From Neorhizobium vignae (GTDB taxonomy: Bacteria > Pseudomonadota > Alphaproteobacteria > Rhizobiales > Rhizobiaceae): DNA of 64,000 nucleotides. The position numbers and the translations under genes are program-made. The notes beneath the pieces are model-generated. The model searched no databases. It saw nothing but the letters and a program-made list of their open reading frames with translations, and was not told where the DNA came from. The stretch is taken from the NCBI RefSeq assembly GCF_000732195.1, contig NZ_JNNU01000004.1, forward strand, positions 372,001 through 436,000, read 5' to 3'. Below, one piece after another: positions 18,828 through 26,322 of the stretch. Position 1 is the stretch's first letter. The number at the start of each line of letters is the position of its first letter.

Positions 18828-19778
18828 TCAGAACTGGTAGCGGCGCATGCGCCGCTGGATGACGAAAAGATAGAGTGCGACGCCGGCGAGGATGATGAGG
18901 AACATCACGGCGGCAATCGTCGCACCCATGGAGCGGTCGCCCATCTGGTTCTGGAAACCGAAGAAGGTGCGGTAGAGCAGCGTGCCGAGAATGTCGGTGG
19001 AGCCGTTGGGGCCGGCAAGCGCCCCCTGCACCGTATAGATGAGGTCGAAGGCGTTGAAATTACCGACGAAGGTCAGCACCGAGACGATGCCGATCGAGGG
19101 CAGGATCAGCGGCAGCTTGATCTTCCAGAACTGGCTCCAGCCGGTGATGCCGTCGCATTCGGCGGCTTCCAGCACTTCGTCCGGGATGTTGAGCAGCGCC
19201 GCATAGATCAGCATCATCGGGATGCCGACATATTGCCAGACGGAGATCAGCGAGACGGCGATCAGCGCGGTTTCGGCCTTGCCGAGCCAGGGCGCGAAGG
19301 CCCATTTGAGGCCGACCAGATCCATGAGGCTCGGCGCGATGCCCCAGATCGGCGACAGGATCAGCTTCCAGATGAAACCGACGATGACGAAGGAGAGCAG
19401 CGTCGGCACGAAGATCGCCGAACGGTAGAAGGCGGCGAAGCGCAGACCTGGCAGCGACAGCATGGCGGCGATCGCGATGCCGACGGGGTTCTGCACCAGC
19501 ATGTGAATGATGAAGAAGATGACGTTGTTGCGCAGCGCGTTCCAGAAATCGGCGGAAAGCCTGGGATCGCCGAACAGGGTCTGGAAATTGCGGAAGCCCA
19601 CGAAGGCAAGCTGGCCTTCGACCATGTTGAACAGCGACAGCCTGAGCGTCTCGATCAGCGGCAGGATCATCACCGCCGTATAGACGAGGAAGGCCGGCGC
19701 CAGGAAAACGGCGATATGCCAGCGGGTGGGGCGTTTCACCGGCACCGTTTCGATATCGGCCATTTCGGTATCGCTCAT
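18828..19778 (-). CDS. Sugar ABC transporter permease (MalF type)
   Basis: The 316-residue permease has an N-terminal cytoplasmic tail, six spans and the loop EAAECDGITGWSQFWKIKLP. It is separated from the binding-protein gene by 212 bp that contain RIME-like palindromes (19827-19965). Such a spacer can lower expression of the permeases relative to the binding protein. Confidence 0.93.
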   Translation of the reverse strand: MSDTEMADIETVPVKRPTRWHIAVFLAPAFLVYTAVMILPLIETLRLSLFNMVEGQLAFVGFRNFQTLFGDPRLSADFWNALRNNVIFFIIHMLVQNPVGIAIAAMLSLPGLRFAAFYRSAIFVPTLLSFVIVGFIWKLILSPIWGIAPSLMDLVGLKWAFAPWLGKAETALIAVSLISVWQYVGIPMMLIYAALLNIPDEVLEAAECDGITGWSQFWKIKLPLILPSIGIVSVLTFVGNFNAFDLIYTVQGALAGPNGSTDILGTLLYRTFFGFQNQMGDRSMGATIAAVMFLIILAGVALYLFVIQRRMRRYQF

Positions 19779-19826
19779 GGTCTCGGGTTCCGGTGGTTTG
19801 TATTTTTCAGAATGACTTCATAGCGG

Positions 19827-19965
19827 TGCCCCTCATCCGCCTGCCGGCACCTTCTCGCCGTCTCGACGGGGAGAAGGGATATGCCGCGCCGTTTCCGTGC
19901 TTTCAAAGGCATCGTGGGGCAAGTCCCCTCTCCCCGCAAGCGGGGAGAGGGTTAGGTGGAGGGCA
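19827..19965. repeat. RIME-like intergenic palindromic repeat, two units
   Basis: Two palindromic units lie between the binding protein and its permeases. Unit 1 (19827-19878) begins CCCCTCATCCGCCTGCCGGC and folds CCTTCTCGCCGTC with GACGGGGAGAAGG. Unit 2 (19921-19965) folds CCTCTCCCCGC with GCGGGGAGAGG. This matches my memory of rhizobial intergenic mosaic elements. Here they lie inside an operon, where the RNA hairpins could stabilise the upstream mRNA or weaken read-through. Confidence 0.75.
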
Positions 19966-19990
19966 GTCTTTGATCGCCAGAGGCGGAGGC

Positions 19991-21259
19991 TTACTTCGCC
20001 GGCTTGTACCAGCTGTCGAGGCCCTTCTGGGTTTCGGCGGCGGCCTGTTCCGGGGTTTGCGTGCCGTTGATGACGTTGGCCGAGACGCGCCACATTTCGA
20101 GGTCGAGGTTCGGCTGGCCGCGGCCGACGATGGCAGCACTCGGGCGGATCGTCGGCTTGCAGTTCTGGCGCCAGGAGACGAATTCCTGGGCGAGCGTGTC
20201 AGTCATCTTCACCGGCGTCGAATTGAGGCTGAAGAAGCCAGGTGCCGCGTTGGCATAGAGATCGGCAAATTCCGGCGAAGCGACCCAGGAGAGGAATTTC
20301 TTGGCGGCTTCGAGGTTCTTGCCCTTGGCATTGAGGCCGATGCCGATGTCGTTATGGTCGGAAATGTAGCAGGTATCGCCGGCCTTCTTCACCGGCGGCG
20401 GGAAGGCGCCCATTTCGAAATCGGCCTGCGCCTTGAACGGCGCGATTTCCCAGGAACCGGCCGGATAAATGGCGGCGCGGCCGAGGGTGAAGAGGTTCTG
20501 GCTGTCCGGATAGGTCTGGGCTTCGAAACCGTCGCCGAGATAGGGCTTCCACTTGGCGAGCGTCTTGTAGGGCTCGACCCAGGCGGCGTCGGTCAGCTTT
20601 TCCTTGCCTGCGATCAGTGCCTTGCGGCCGTCCTCGCCCTTCCAGTAATTCGGGCCGATATTGTAATAGCCCATGGTCGCCGCTTCCCACTGGTCCTTGG
20701 TGCCCATGGCGAGCGGGATGTACTTGCCGTCCTTCTTGAACTTGTCGAGGACCGCGAAGAATTCGTCCTCGGTCTTCGGGATCTGGACGCCGACATCCGC
20801 GAAGGCCTTCTTGTTGTAGATGAAGCCGTGGATGACGGAGGCCATCGGCACGCAGAACGTGGTCTTGCCGTCGTCGGTGCTCCAGGCGGACTTGCCGACG
20901 TCGGAGAAGTTGGAAATGCCCGGCAGGTCGTTCAGCGATGCGAGCTGGCCCTTCTGGAACATGGCGAGCGACAGGTCGAACGGACGGCAGGTGATGAGGT
21001 CGCCCGCGGTGCCGGCTTCGAGCTTGGCGTTGACGGCGGAATTGTATTCCGTCGGCGCCATCGGCGCGAAGGTTACCTTGATGCCCGGGTTCTTGGCTTC
21101 GAAGGCGGGAATGATCTTCTGCTGCCAGATCGGCAGGTCGTCATTGCGCCAGCTCTCGATGGTGAGCGTGGCGGTCTGCGCGGAAGCTCCGGTGGCAACA
21201 AAGCCCGCCGGTGCGAGTACGGTCGTGGCAAAAAGAATGCTTTTCAATATGCGTGTCAT
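19991..21259 (-). CDS. Sugar ABC transporter substrate-binding protein (amino-sugar cluster)
   Basis: The product is a secreted family 1 solute-binding protein of 422 residues. The signal peptide MTRILKSILFATTVLAPAGF with cleavage after ASAQ precedes TATLTIESWRNDDLPIWQQK and FEAKNPGIKVTFAPM. GGGAGA precedes the ATG. It follows the MurQ-like gene by 26 bp. The context (MurQ-like etherase, NagA, deaminase) suggests N-acetylglucosamine, N-acetylmuramic acid or a chitin or peptidoglycan fragment as ligand. Confidence 0.92.
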   Translation of the reverse strand: MTRILKSILFATTVLAPAGFVATGASAQTATLTIESWRNDDLPIWQQKIIPAFEAKNPGIKVTFAPMAPTEYNSAVNAKLEAGTAGDLITCRPFDLSLAMFQKGQLASLNDLPGISNFSDVGKSAWSTDDGKTTFCVPMASVIHGFIYNKKAFADVGVQIPKTEDEFFAVLDKFKKDGKYIPLAMGTKDQWEAATMGYYNIGPNYWKGEDGRKALIAGKEKLTDAAWVEPYKTLAKWKPYLGDGFEAQTYPDSQNLFTLGRAAIYPAGSWEIAPFKAQADFEMGAFPPPVKKAGDTCYISDHNDIGIGLNAKGKNLEAAKKFLSWVASPEFADLYANAAPGFFSLNSTPVKMTDTLAQEFVSWRQNCKPTIRPSAAIVGRGQPNLDLEMWRVSANVINGTQTPEQAAAETQKGLDSWYKPAK

Positions 21260-21285
21260 GATGTTCTCCCTTTTATATGCGCCTT

Positions 21286-22200
21286 TCAGGCGCGTTTCAT
21301 GGAACTCTTGGACGCCTGCAATTCGGCAAGCGCTACGCGCAGCACATCGTCCGAACGGGCAAGCAGGGCCTTGGCGGCCCCGACATCGGCCGCGCCGGCT
21401 GCGAGCAGGACCGCGACCTTGACAGAACCCTCGGAGGCCTCGACCCAGGCACGGGCCTCGTCGAAACCGATGCCGGCGATATCGGCCACCATGCGGGCGG
21501 CGCGGATGCGCAGCTTGCCGTTATCGGCGCGCAGATTGACCATGTGGCCGTCATGCACGTGGCCGAGTTTGACGGCAGTCAGCGTGGACAGCATGTTGAA
21601 GGCGATCTTCTGGGCGGTCGCGGCACCCATGCGGGTGGAGCCGGCGACGACTTCCGGCGGCGTTTCGAGCAGGATCGCCGCATCGGCGCCTCCGAACAGC
21701 TTTGCGCCGGCATTGTTGGCCATCGCCACGAGTTTTGCGCCGCGGCGTTTTGCGGTCTCAGCCACCGCCACCGTGTAGGGCGTAGAGCCGCTTGCGGAGA
21801 CGCAGATGACGCAATCCGCCGCTTCGATGATAGCGGCGTCACGCTCGCCGAGAGACGCATCGTCTTCGGGACCGCCGGGCAGATCAGCTATATTGGGAAG
21901 ACCGCCGGCAAACAGGATGGCGATCCGTTCGGGCGGTATGCCATAGGTGCCGGGGAGCTCCATCGCATCGGCCATCGCCACCAGGCCGGCACTGCCGGCA
22001 CCGGCATAGATCACCTTGCCGCCGGATTTCAGCGCGGCAGCGACGAGATCGGCAGCCCTGGTGATCGCCGGAATGGCTTGATCGACAACCTTGGCAGCCG
22101 CCTGCTGACCGGATGCGAGAAGCGCAAGGATTTCGGCGGGCGCGAGCATATCGAGCCCTTCCGCTTTCCCATGTCTCGCTTCGGTGGCAGTTGTGCTCAT
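21286..22200 (-). CDS. MurQ-like SIS-domain etherase (N-acetylmuramic acid 6-phosphate etherase family), divergent
   Basis: The 304-residue protein aligns by eye with MurQ over its whole length. It keeps PPERI...FAGG, PEDDASLGE, ETPPEVVAGSTRMGAATAQK and NMLSTLTAVKLGHVHDG. MurQ converts MurNAc-6-phosphate to GlcNAc-6-phosphate and lactate. The two catalytic glutamates of MurQ appear conserved (AMELPGT; PEDD), but the MurQ GTSGR loop reads GSAGL and SGRTPY reads SGSTPY. Two arginines at substrate loops are therefore absent, and the true substrate may differ. The ATG at 22198-22200 has GGGAGA upstream and heads the transporter operon, divergent from the kinase/nag operon. Confidence 0.8.
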   Translation of the reverse strand: MSTTATEARHGKAEGLDMLAPAEILALLASGQQAAAKVVDQAIPAITRAADLVAAALKSGGKVIYAGAGSAGLVAMADAMELPGTYGIPPERIAILFAGGLPNIADLPGGPEDDASLGERDAAIIEAADCVICVSASGSTPYTVAVAETAKRRGAKLVAMANNAGAKLFGGADAAILLETPPEVVAGSTRMGAATAQKIAFNMLSTLTAVKLGHVHDGHMVNLRADNGKLRIRAARMVADIAGIGFDEARAWVEASEGSVKVAVLLAAGAADVGAAKALLARSDDVLRVALAELQASKSSMKRA

Positions 22201-22224
22201 CCGGTTTCTCCCTCTAGTCCAAAA

Positions 22225-22244
22225 TGATGCCAAAAAAATACCAA
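22225..22244 (-). promoter_or_regulatory. 20-bp operator candidate, copy 1 (MurQ-side)
   Basis: The minus strand reads TTGGTATTTTTTTGGCATCA, a direct repeat of TTGG about 12 bp apart. A near-identical site lies in opposite orientation at 22371-22390. It begins 25 bp before the MurQ-like start, a typical place for repression by the adjacent GntR regulator. Confidence 0.6.
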
Positions 22245-22370
22245 TTGTCCAGAAGGAAAATTAACTTTTATGAACAGATCGATAAGGTCGGCAGAAATTA
22301 TTGAAAATAATGAAGCAATTTCAAATATATGAAACCTGCAGTTTGAGATTTTTGAAATCACGCTTGGTTA

Positions 22371-22390
22371 TTGGTACTTTTTTGGTATTA
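22371..22390 (+). promoter_or_regulatory. 20-bp operator candidate, copy 2 (kinase-side)
   Basis: The plus strand reads TTGGTACTTTTTTGGTATTA. It matches copy 1 at 17 of 20 positions, all three differences being C/T, and ends 18 bp before the kinase ATG. An inverted repeat TTTCA-AATATA-TGAAA and other AT-rich symmetry lie between the copies in the 208-bp spacer. Confidence 0.6.
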
Positions 22391-22408
22391 TTGCCTGCGG
22401 AGGTACCC

Positions 22409-23296
22409 ATGGCGGCCTATTTTATCGGAATCGATGGCGGTGGAACAAGTTGCCGTGCGGCATTGGCTGACGGAAATGGCACCATCCTTGGCCGCGGCAA
22501 GAGCGGCGCCTCCAATATCCTGACCGATCCCGACACGGCCCTGAAACATATCGCCGAGGCCTCGCGCCTCGCTTTCGCCGAAGCCGGGCTGGAGCCTGAG
22601 CTTTCCGCCACCTCCGCCGTTCTCGGCCTTGCCGGCAACAATGTCGGCGATGCGGTGAGTTATGTGCAGGCGCGGCTGCCCTTCAAGCGGTCGGATATCG
22701 TGTCAGACGGCGTCATCGCGCTGCAGGGCGCGATTGGCGACGAGGACGGGGCGATCGGCATTGTCGGTACCGGCACGGTCTATATCGCCCGGCATCAGGG
22801 CAGGCTTCATTCGGTCGCGGGCTGGGGTTTCCAGGTGAGCGATCTCGGCAGCGGCGCACGGCTCGGCCAGCTCGCGCTGCAGGAAAGCCTGCTCGCCTAT
22901 GACAATATCCGCCCGATGACCGGACTTTCGAAGGCCATTCTTGCCGAGTTCGACAACAATCCGGAAAAGGTGGTCGATTTTGCGCGGCTGGCGAAACCGG
23001 GCGATTTCGGGCGCCATACGCCCAAGGTATTCGAATTCGCCGGGCAGGGCGACGAAGCCGCGATCCGGATCCTCAAGACCGGGGCAACCGGCATCGACGA
23101 GGCTCTCGATGCGGTGAACGGAATCACCAAGGGCAAGGGCCGGCTCTGCCTGCTCGGCGGTCTCGCCCCTCTTTATCCCGAATATCTGGCCGAGCGGCAT
23201 CGCGCCCGGCTTTCTGAACCGCTTGCCGATGCGCTGACCGGCGCGGTGGCGCTTGCGGTCAAGACATACGGTGCGCCGGCGGAGCTACGCGCATGA
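22409..23296 (+). CDS. BadF/BadG-type ATPase, probable N-acetylglucosamine (amino-sugar) kinase
   Basis: The 295-residue protein has an ASKHA fold with the phosphate-1 motif GIDGGGTSCRAAL at the N-terminus and a second phosphate loop GIVGTGTVYIAR. This group includes N-acetylglucosamine kinase. GGAGG lies upstream of the ATG at 22409. It heads the operon kinase, GntR, deaminase, nagA, so it most likely makes the 6-phosphate that NagA deacetylates. The stop overlaps the GntR start (ATGA). Confidence 0.85.
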   Translation: MAAYFIGIDGGGTSCRAALADGNGTILGRGKSGASNILTDPDTALKHIAEASRLAFAEAGLEPELSATSAVLGLAGNNVGDAVSYVQARLPFKRSDIVSDGVIALQGAIGDEDGAIGIVGTGTVYIARHQGRLHSVAGWGFQVSDLGSGARLGQLALQESLLAYDNIRPMTGLSKAILAEFDNNPEKVVDFARLAKPGDFGRHTPKVFEFAGQGDEAAIRILKTGATGIDEALDAVNGITKGKGRLCLLGGLAPLYPEYLAERHRARLSEPLADALTGAVALAVKTYGAPAELRA

Positions 23297-24057
23297 ATCA
23301 CATGCTCGCCGCCATCCTGCCGCTCGACGGCTTGCAATCGGCCGGCACGGGGCCGCTTTACCGGAAGCTGCGCCAGAGCCTGGAAGATGCGATCCGCACC
23401 GGCAAGCTCGGCCATGGCGACGCCCTGCCCGCCGAGCGCGATCTTGCCGATTATGCCAATGTCAGCCGCGTCACCGTGCGCAAGGCCGTCGACGACCTGG
23501 TCAAGGACGGGTTGCTCACCCGCAGGCACGGTTCGGGCACATTCGTGGTCAAGCCCATGTCGCGCGTCGAGCAGCCGCTGACCCGGCTCACCTCATTTAC
23601 CGAGGACATGGCGCGGCGCGGCCTGGTGACGCGATCCGAGTGGCTGGAACGCGGGCTTTTCCACCCCTCCCCCGAAGAGATGATGATGCTGGGCCTCGCG
23701 CCCGGGGAAAAGGTCGCGCGTCTCGGACGCCTGCGCCTCGGCAACGACATGCCGCTTGCAATCGAACGGGCCAGCATTTCCGCCGATTTCCTGCCCGATC
23801 CTTCGGCGGTGACCAATTCGCTCTATGCCGAGCTCGAAAAAAAGGATGCGAGGCCGGTGCGCGCCATACAGCGGATATCCGCCTGCAATATGAAGAACCC
23901 GGATGCCGGGCTGCTGGCCGTGCCGATCGGCTCCGCCGGGCTTTCGATCGAGCGGGTTTCCTATCTGGCATCCGGCCGGGTGGTGGAACTCACCCGCTCG
24001 CTCTATCGCGGCGATGCCTATGATTTCGTGGCCGAGCTCTCGCTCGGCGAAAACTGA
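23293..24057 (+). CDS. GntR/HutC family transcriptional regulator of the amino-sugar cluster
   Basis: The 254-residue regulator has a GntR winged helix (about 18-88: GDALPAERDLADYANVSRVT and VRKAVDDLVKDGLLTRRHGSGTF) and a UTRA ligand domain (about 95-245). NagR/DasR/NagQ-type members respond to GlcN-6-P or GlcNAc-6-P. The gene sits within the kinase-deaminase-nagA operon and probably binds the paired sites at 22225 and 22371. Confidence 0.9.
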   Translation: MNHMLAAILPLDGLQSAGTGPLYRKLRQSLEDAIRTGKLGHGDALPAERDLADYANVSRVTVRKAVDDLVKDGLLTRRHGSGTFVVKPMSRVEQPLTRLTSFTEDMARRGLVTRSEWLERGLFHPSPEEMMMLGLAPGEKVARLGRLRLGNDMPLAIERASISADFLPDPSAVTNSLYAELEKKDARPVRAIQRISACNMKNPDAGLLAVPIGSAGLSIERVSYLASGRVVELTRSLYRGDAYDFVAELSLGEN

Positions 24058-24074
24058 CATTCGAGGACGATGTT

Positions 24075-25106
24075 ATGCTGACCAATATGACGAACATGCG
24101 CAAGGAGATCGATGAGATACCGGAAGCGACGGCGCGCCTCATGGACGGCTCAGCGGCCGAGCTTGCCGCCGCCGGCCGGGCGCTGCGCGAAAAGGACCCG
24201 GCCTTTCTGATCACCATTGCGCGCGGCTCCTCCGACCATGCCGCGACCTTTATCAAATATGCGGTCGAACTGACCGCCGGCCGGCCGGTCGCCTCACTCG
24301 GTCCGTCGCTTGCCTCCATCTACGGCGCGAAGCTGAAGCTCGACGGCGGTGCGGCGATCGCCATTTCGCAGTCCGGCAAGAGCCCGGATATCGTCGCGAT
24401 GGCGGAAGCCGCGACCAAGGCCGGCGCCGTCACCGTAGCGCTCACCAATACGCTCCCCTCGCCGATCGCCAGCGCCTCCAACTATGCCATCAATATCAAT
24501 GCCGGGCCGGAACTCGCCGTTGCCGCGACCAAATCCTTCGTCAACTCGATCGTCGCCGGCCTAGCGCTGCTGTCGGAGTGGGTTGGTGACGAGGCACTGA
24601 AAGTCGCCATCCGCGACCTGCCGGGGCATTTCGAAAAGGCGGTCAAGCTCGACTGGAGCGAGCTTGCGAACGAGCTGGGCGATGCGGAATCCCTCTACAT
24701 GCTCGGCCGCGGCCCGGCACTGGCGATCGCCAGCGAGGCGGCGCTGAAATTCAAGGAAACCTCCAACATGCATGCCGAGGCCTATTCGGCGGCGGAGGTG
24801 CTGCACGGGCCTGTAGCGCTGGTCGAAAAGCGGTTCCCGGTCGTGACCTTCGCGGCGCGTGATGCAGCGGAAGCCTCGGCCGTCGAGATTGCCGACAGCC
24901 TCTCAGTCAAGGGCGCACTCGCCTTTGCGACGTCCGACAAGGTCAAGAGCGCCCGCAGGCTGCCTTTCGTGGCAACCGGCCATCCGATCACCGATGCGCT
25001 GACACTCATCCTGCCCTTCTACGGTTTCGTCGAAGCCTGGTCGCGCGCCAAGGGTTTCAATCCGGACGCGCCTGTCGCCCTCAAGAAGGTGACCGAGACG
25101 TTATGA
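24075..25106 (+). CDS. SIS-domain glucosamine-6-phosphate deaminase (NagB-II / GlmS isomerase-domain type)
   Basis: The 343-residue protein has two SIS domains and lacks the glutaminase part of GlmS. Motifs are TIARGSSDHAATFIKYAVE, ISQSGKSPDIVAMAE, ETSNMHAEAYSAAEVLHGP and a C-terminal PDAPVALKKVTET like the GlmS tail. Such enzymes deaminate GlcN-6-P to fructose-6-P and ammonia. GAGGA precedes the ATG and the stop overlaps nagA (ATGA), matching the NagA-then-deaminase order of the pathway. Confidence 0.88.
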   Translation: MLTNMTNMRKEIDEIPEATARLMDGSAAELAAAGRALREKDPAFLITIARGSSDHAATFIKYAVELTAGRPVASLGPSLASIYGAKLKLDGGAAIAISQSGKSPDIVAMAEAATKAGAVTVALTNTLPSPIASASNYAININAGPELAVAATKSFVNSIVAGLALLSEWVGDEALKVAIRDLPGHFEKAVKLDWSELANELGDAESLYMLGRGPALAIASEAALKFKETSNMHAEAYSAAEVLHGPVALVEKRFPVVTFAARDAAEASAVEIADSLSVKGALAFATSDKVKSARRLPFVATGHPITDALTLILPFYGFVEAWSRAKGFNPDAPVALKKVTETL

Positions 25107-26263
25107 GCACGCGAAAGGCCATTACCGGCGCCCGTATCTTCGACGGTATCCTCTGGCATGAGGATGCCGCTCTCGTTTTCGCGGCCGGCAAGATCGAGGC
25201 GATCCAGCCAACGGCCAAGCTTCCGGAAGGCATCGAGAAGATCGATGCCGGCGGCGGGCTGATCGTGCCGGGCTTCATCGACCTGCAGGTGAATGGCGGC
25301 GGCGGCGTGCTGCTGAACGAAGAGCCGACGGTGGCAGGCCTCAGGCAGATCTGCGCCGCGCATGCCAAGTTCGGCACGACGGCACTGCTGCCGACGCTGA
25401 TCACCGACACCTACGAGATCACGTCCCGGACCGTCGAGGCCGCCAGGCAGGCGAAGGCCGAAGGCGTACCGGGTTTCCTCGGCCTGCATCTCGAAGGCCC
25501 GCATCTTTCCGTCGCGCGCAAGGGTGCGCATGATCCGAAGCTGATCAGGCCGATGGAGGAGAAGGACATCGAGCTGATGCTCTCCTGCAAAGGGGTGTTC
25601 GATGCGATGATGATCACTGTGGCGCCTGAGAATGTAACCGTGGAACAGGCGGCACGTCTGGCGCTGGCCGGCTTCATGGTGAGCCTCGGTCATACCGACA
25701 CGACCTACGAGACCGCCAAGACCTATGCCGAGGCGGGCGTTCGCACCGTCACCCATCTGTTCAATGCCATGAGCCCGCTCGGCCATCGCCAGCCCGGCGT
25801 CGTCGGCGCCGCGCTCGATATCGGCTCGCTCCATGTCGGGATCATCGCCGATGGCATCCATGTTCACCCGGCCGCGATGGGTGTGGCGCTCAGGGCCAAG
25901 AACGGACCGGGCAAGATCTTCATCGTCACCGACGCAATGTCGACTATTGGCACCGACATGAAGAGCTTTACGCTCAATGGCCGCGAGATCCTGCGGCAGG
26001 ACGGCCGCCTGACGCTCGCCGACGGGACGTTGGCCGGCGCCGATATCGACATGATCTCGTCGGTCAGGTTCGCCCATGAAGCGCTCGACCTGCCGGTCGA
26101 GGAGGCGTTGCGCATGGCATCCACCTATCCGGCGGAAGCGGCCTATCTTGCCGACCGCAAGGGCGCGCTGAACCCCGGTTTCGACGCGGATTTCGTGCTG
26201 CTGACCGATCAGCTCGGCATGAAAAGCACCTGGATCGGCGGCACGAAGGTGCATGAGGAATAA
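25103..26263 (+). CDS. nagA: N-acetylglucosamine-6-phosphate deacetylase
   Basis: The 386-residue amidohydrolase has PGFIDLQVNGGGG, LGLHLEGPHLS with the metal-binding Glu, SLGHTDTTYE and THLFNAMSPLGHRQPG with metal His residues, and the catalytic Asp in FIVTDAMSTIG. It removes acetate from GlcNAc-6-P to give GlcN-6-P for the preceding deaminase. Length and motif order are those of NagA. It ends the operon. Confidence 0.95.
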   Translation: MSTRKAITGARIFDGILWHEDAALVFAAGKIEAIQPTAKLPEGIEKIDAGGGLIVPGFIDLQVNGGGGVLLNEEPTVAGLRQICAAHAKFGTTALLPTLITDTYEITSRTVEAARQAKAEGVPGFLGLHLEGPHLSVARKGAHDPKLIRPMEEKDIELMLSCKGVFDAMMITVAPENVTVEQAARLALAGFMVSLGHTDTTYETAKTYAEAGVRTVTHLFNAMSPLGHRQPGVVGAALDIGSLHVGIIADGIHVHPAAMGVALRAKNGPGKIFIVTDAMSTIGTDMKSFTLNGREILRQDGRLTLADGTLAGADIDMISSVRFAHEALDLPVEEALRMASTYPAEAAYLADRKGALNPGFDADFVLLTDQLGMKSTWIGGTKVHEE

Positions 26264-26278
26264 GGGTGCTGCAGCCGT

Positions 26279-26298
26279 TCTCCCCCTTGCGGGGGAGA
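26279..26298. terminator. Strong short palindrome after nagA
   Basis: TCTCCCCC and GGGGGAGA form an 8-bp stem with a 4-nt loop in the 59-bp gap between convergent nagA and the sensor kinase gene. No T-tract follows. It may be a terminator or a single RIME-like unit, similar in sequence to the unit at 19921. Confidence 0.5.
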
Positions 26299-26322
26299 TC
26301 GGTGTGTGCCGCCCCCTAGTAC

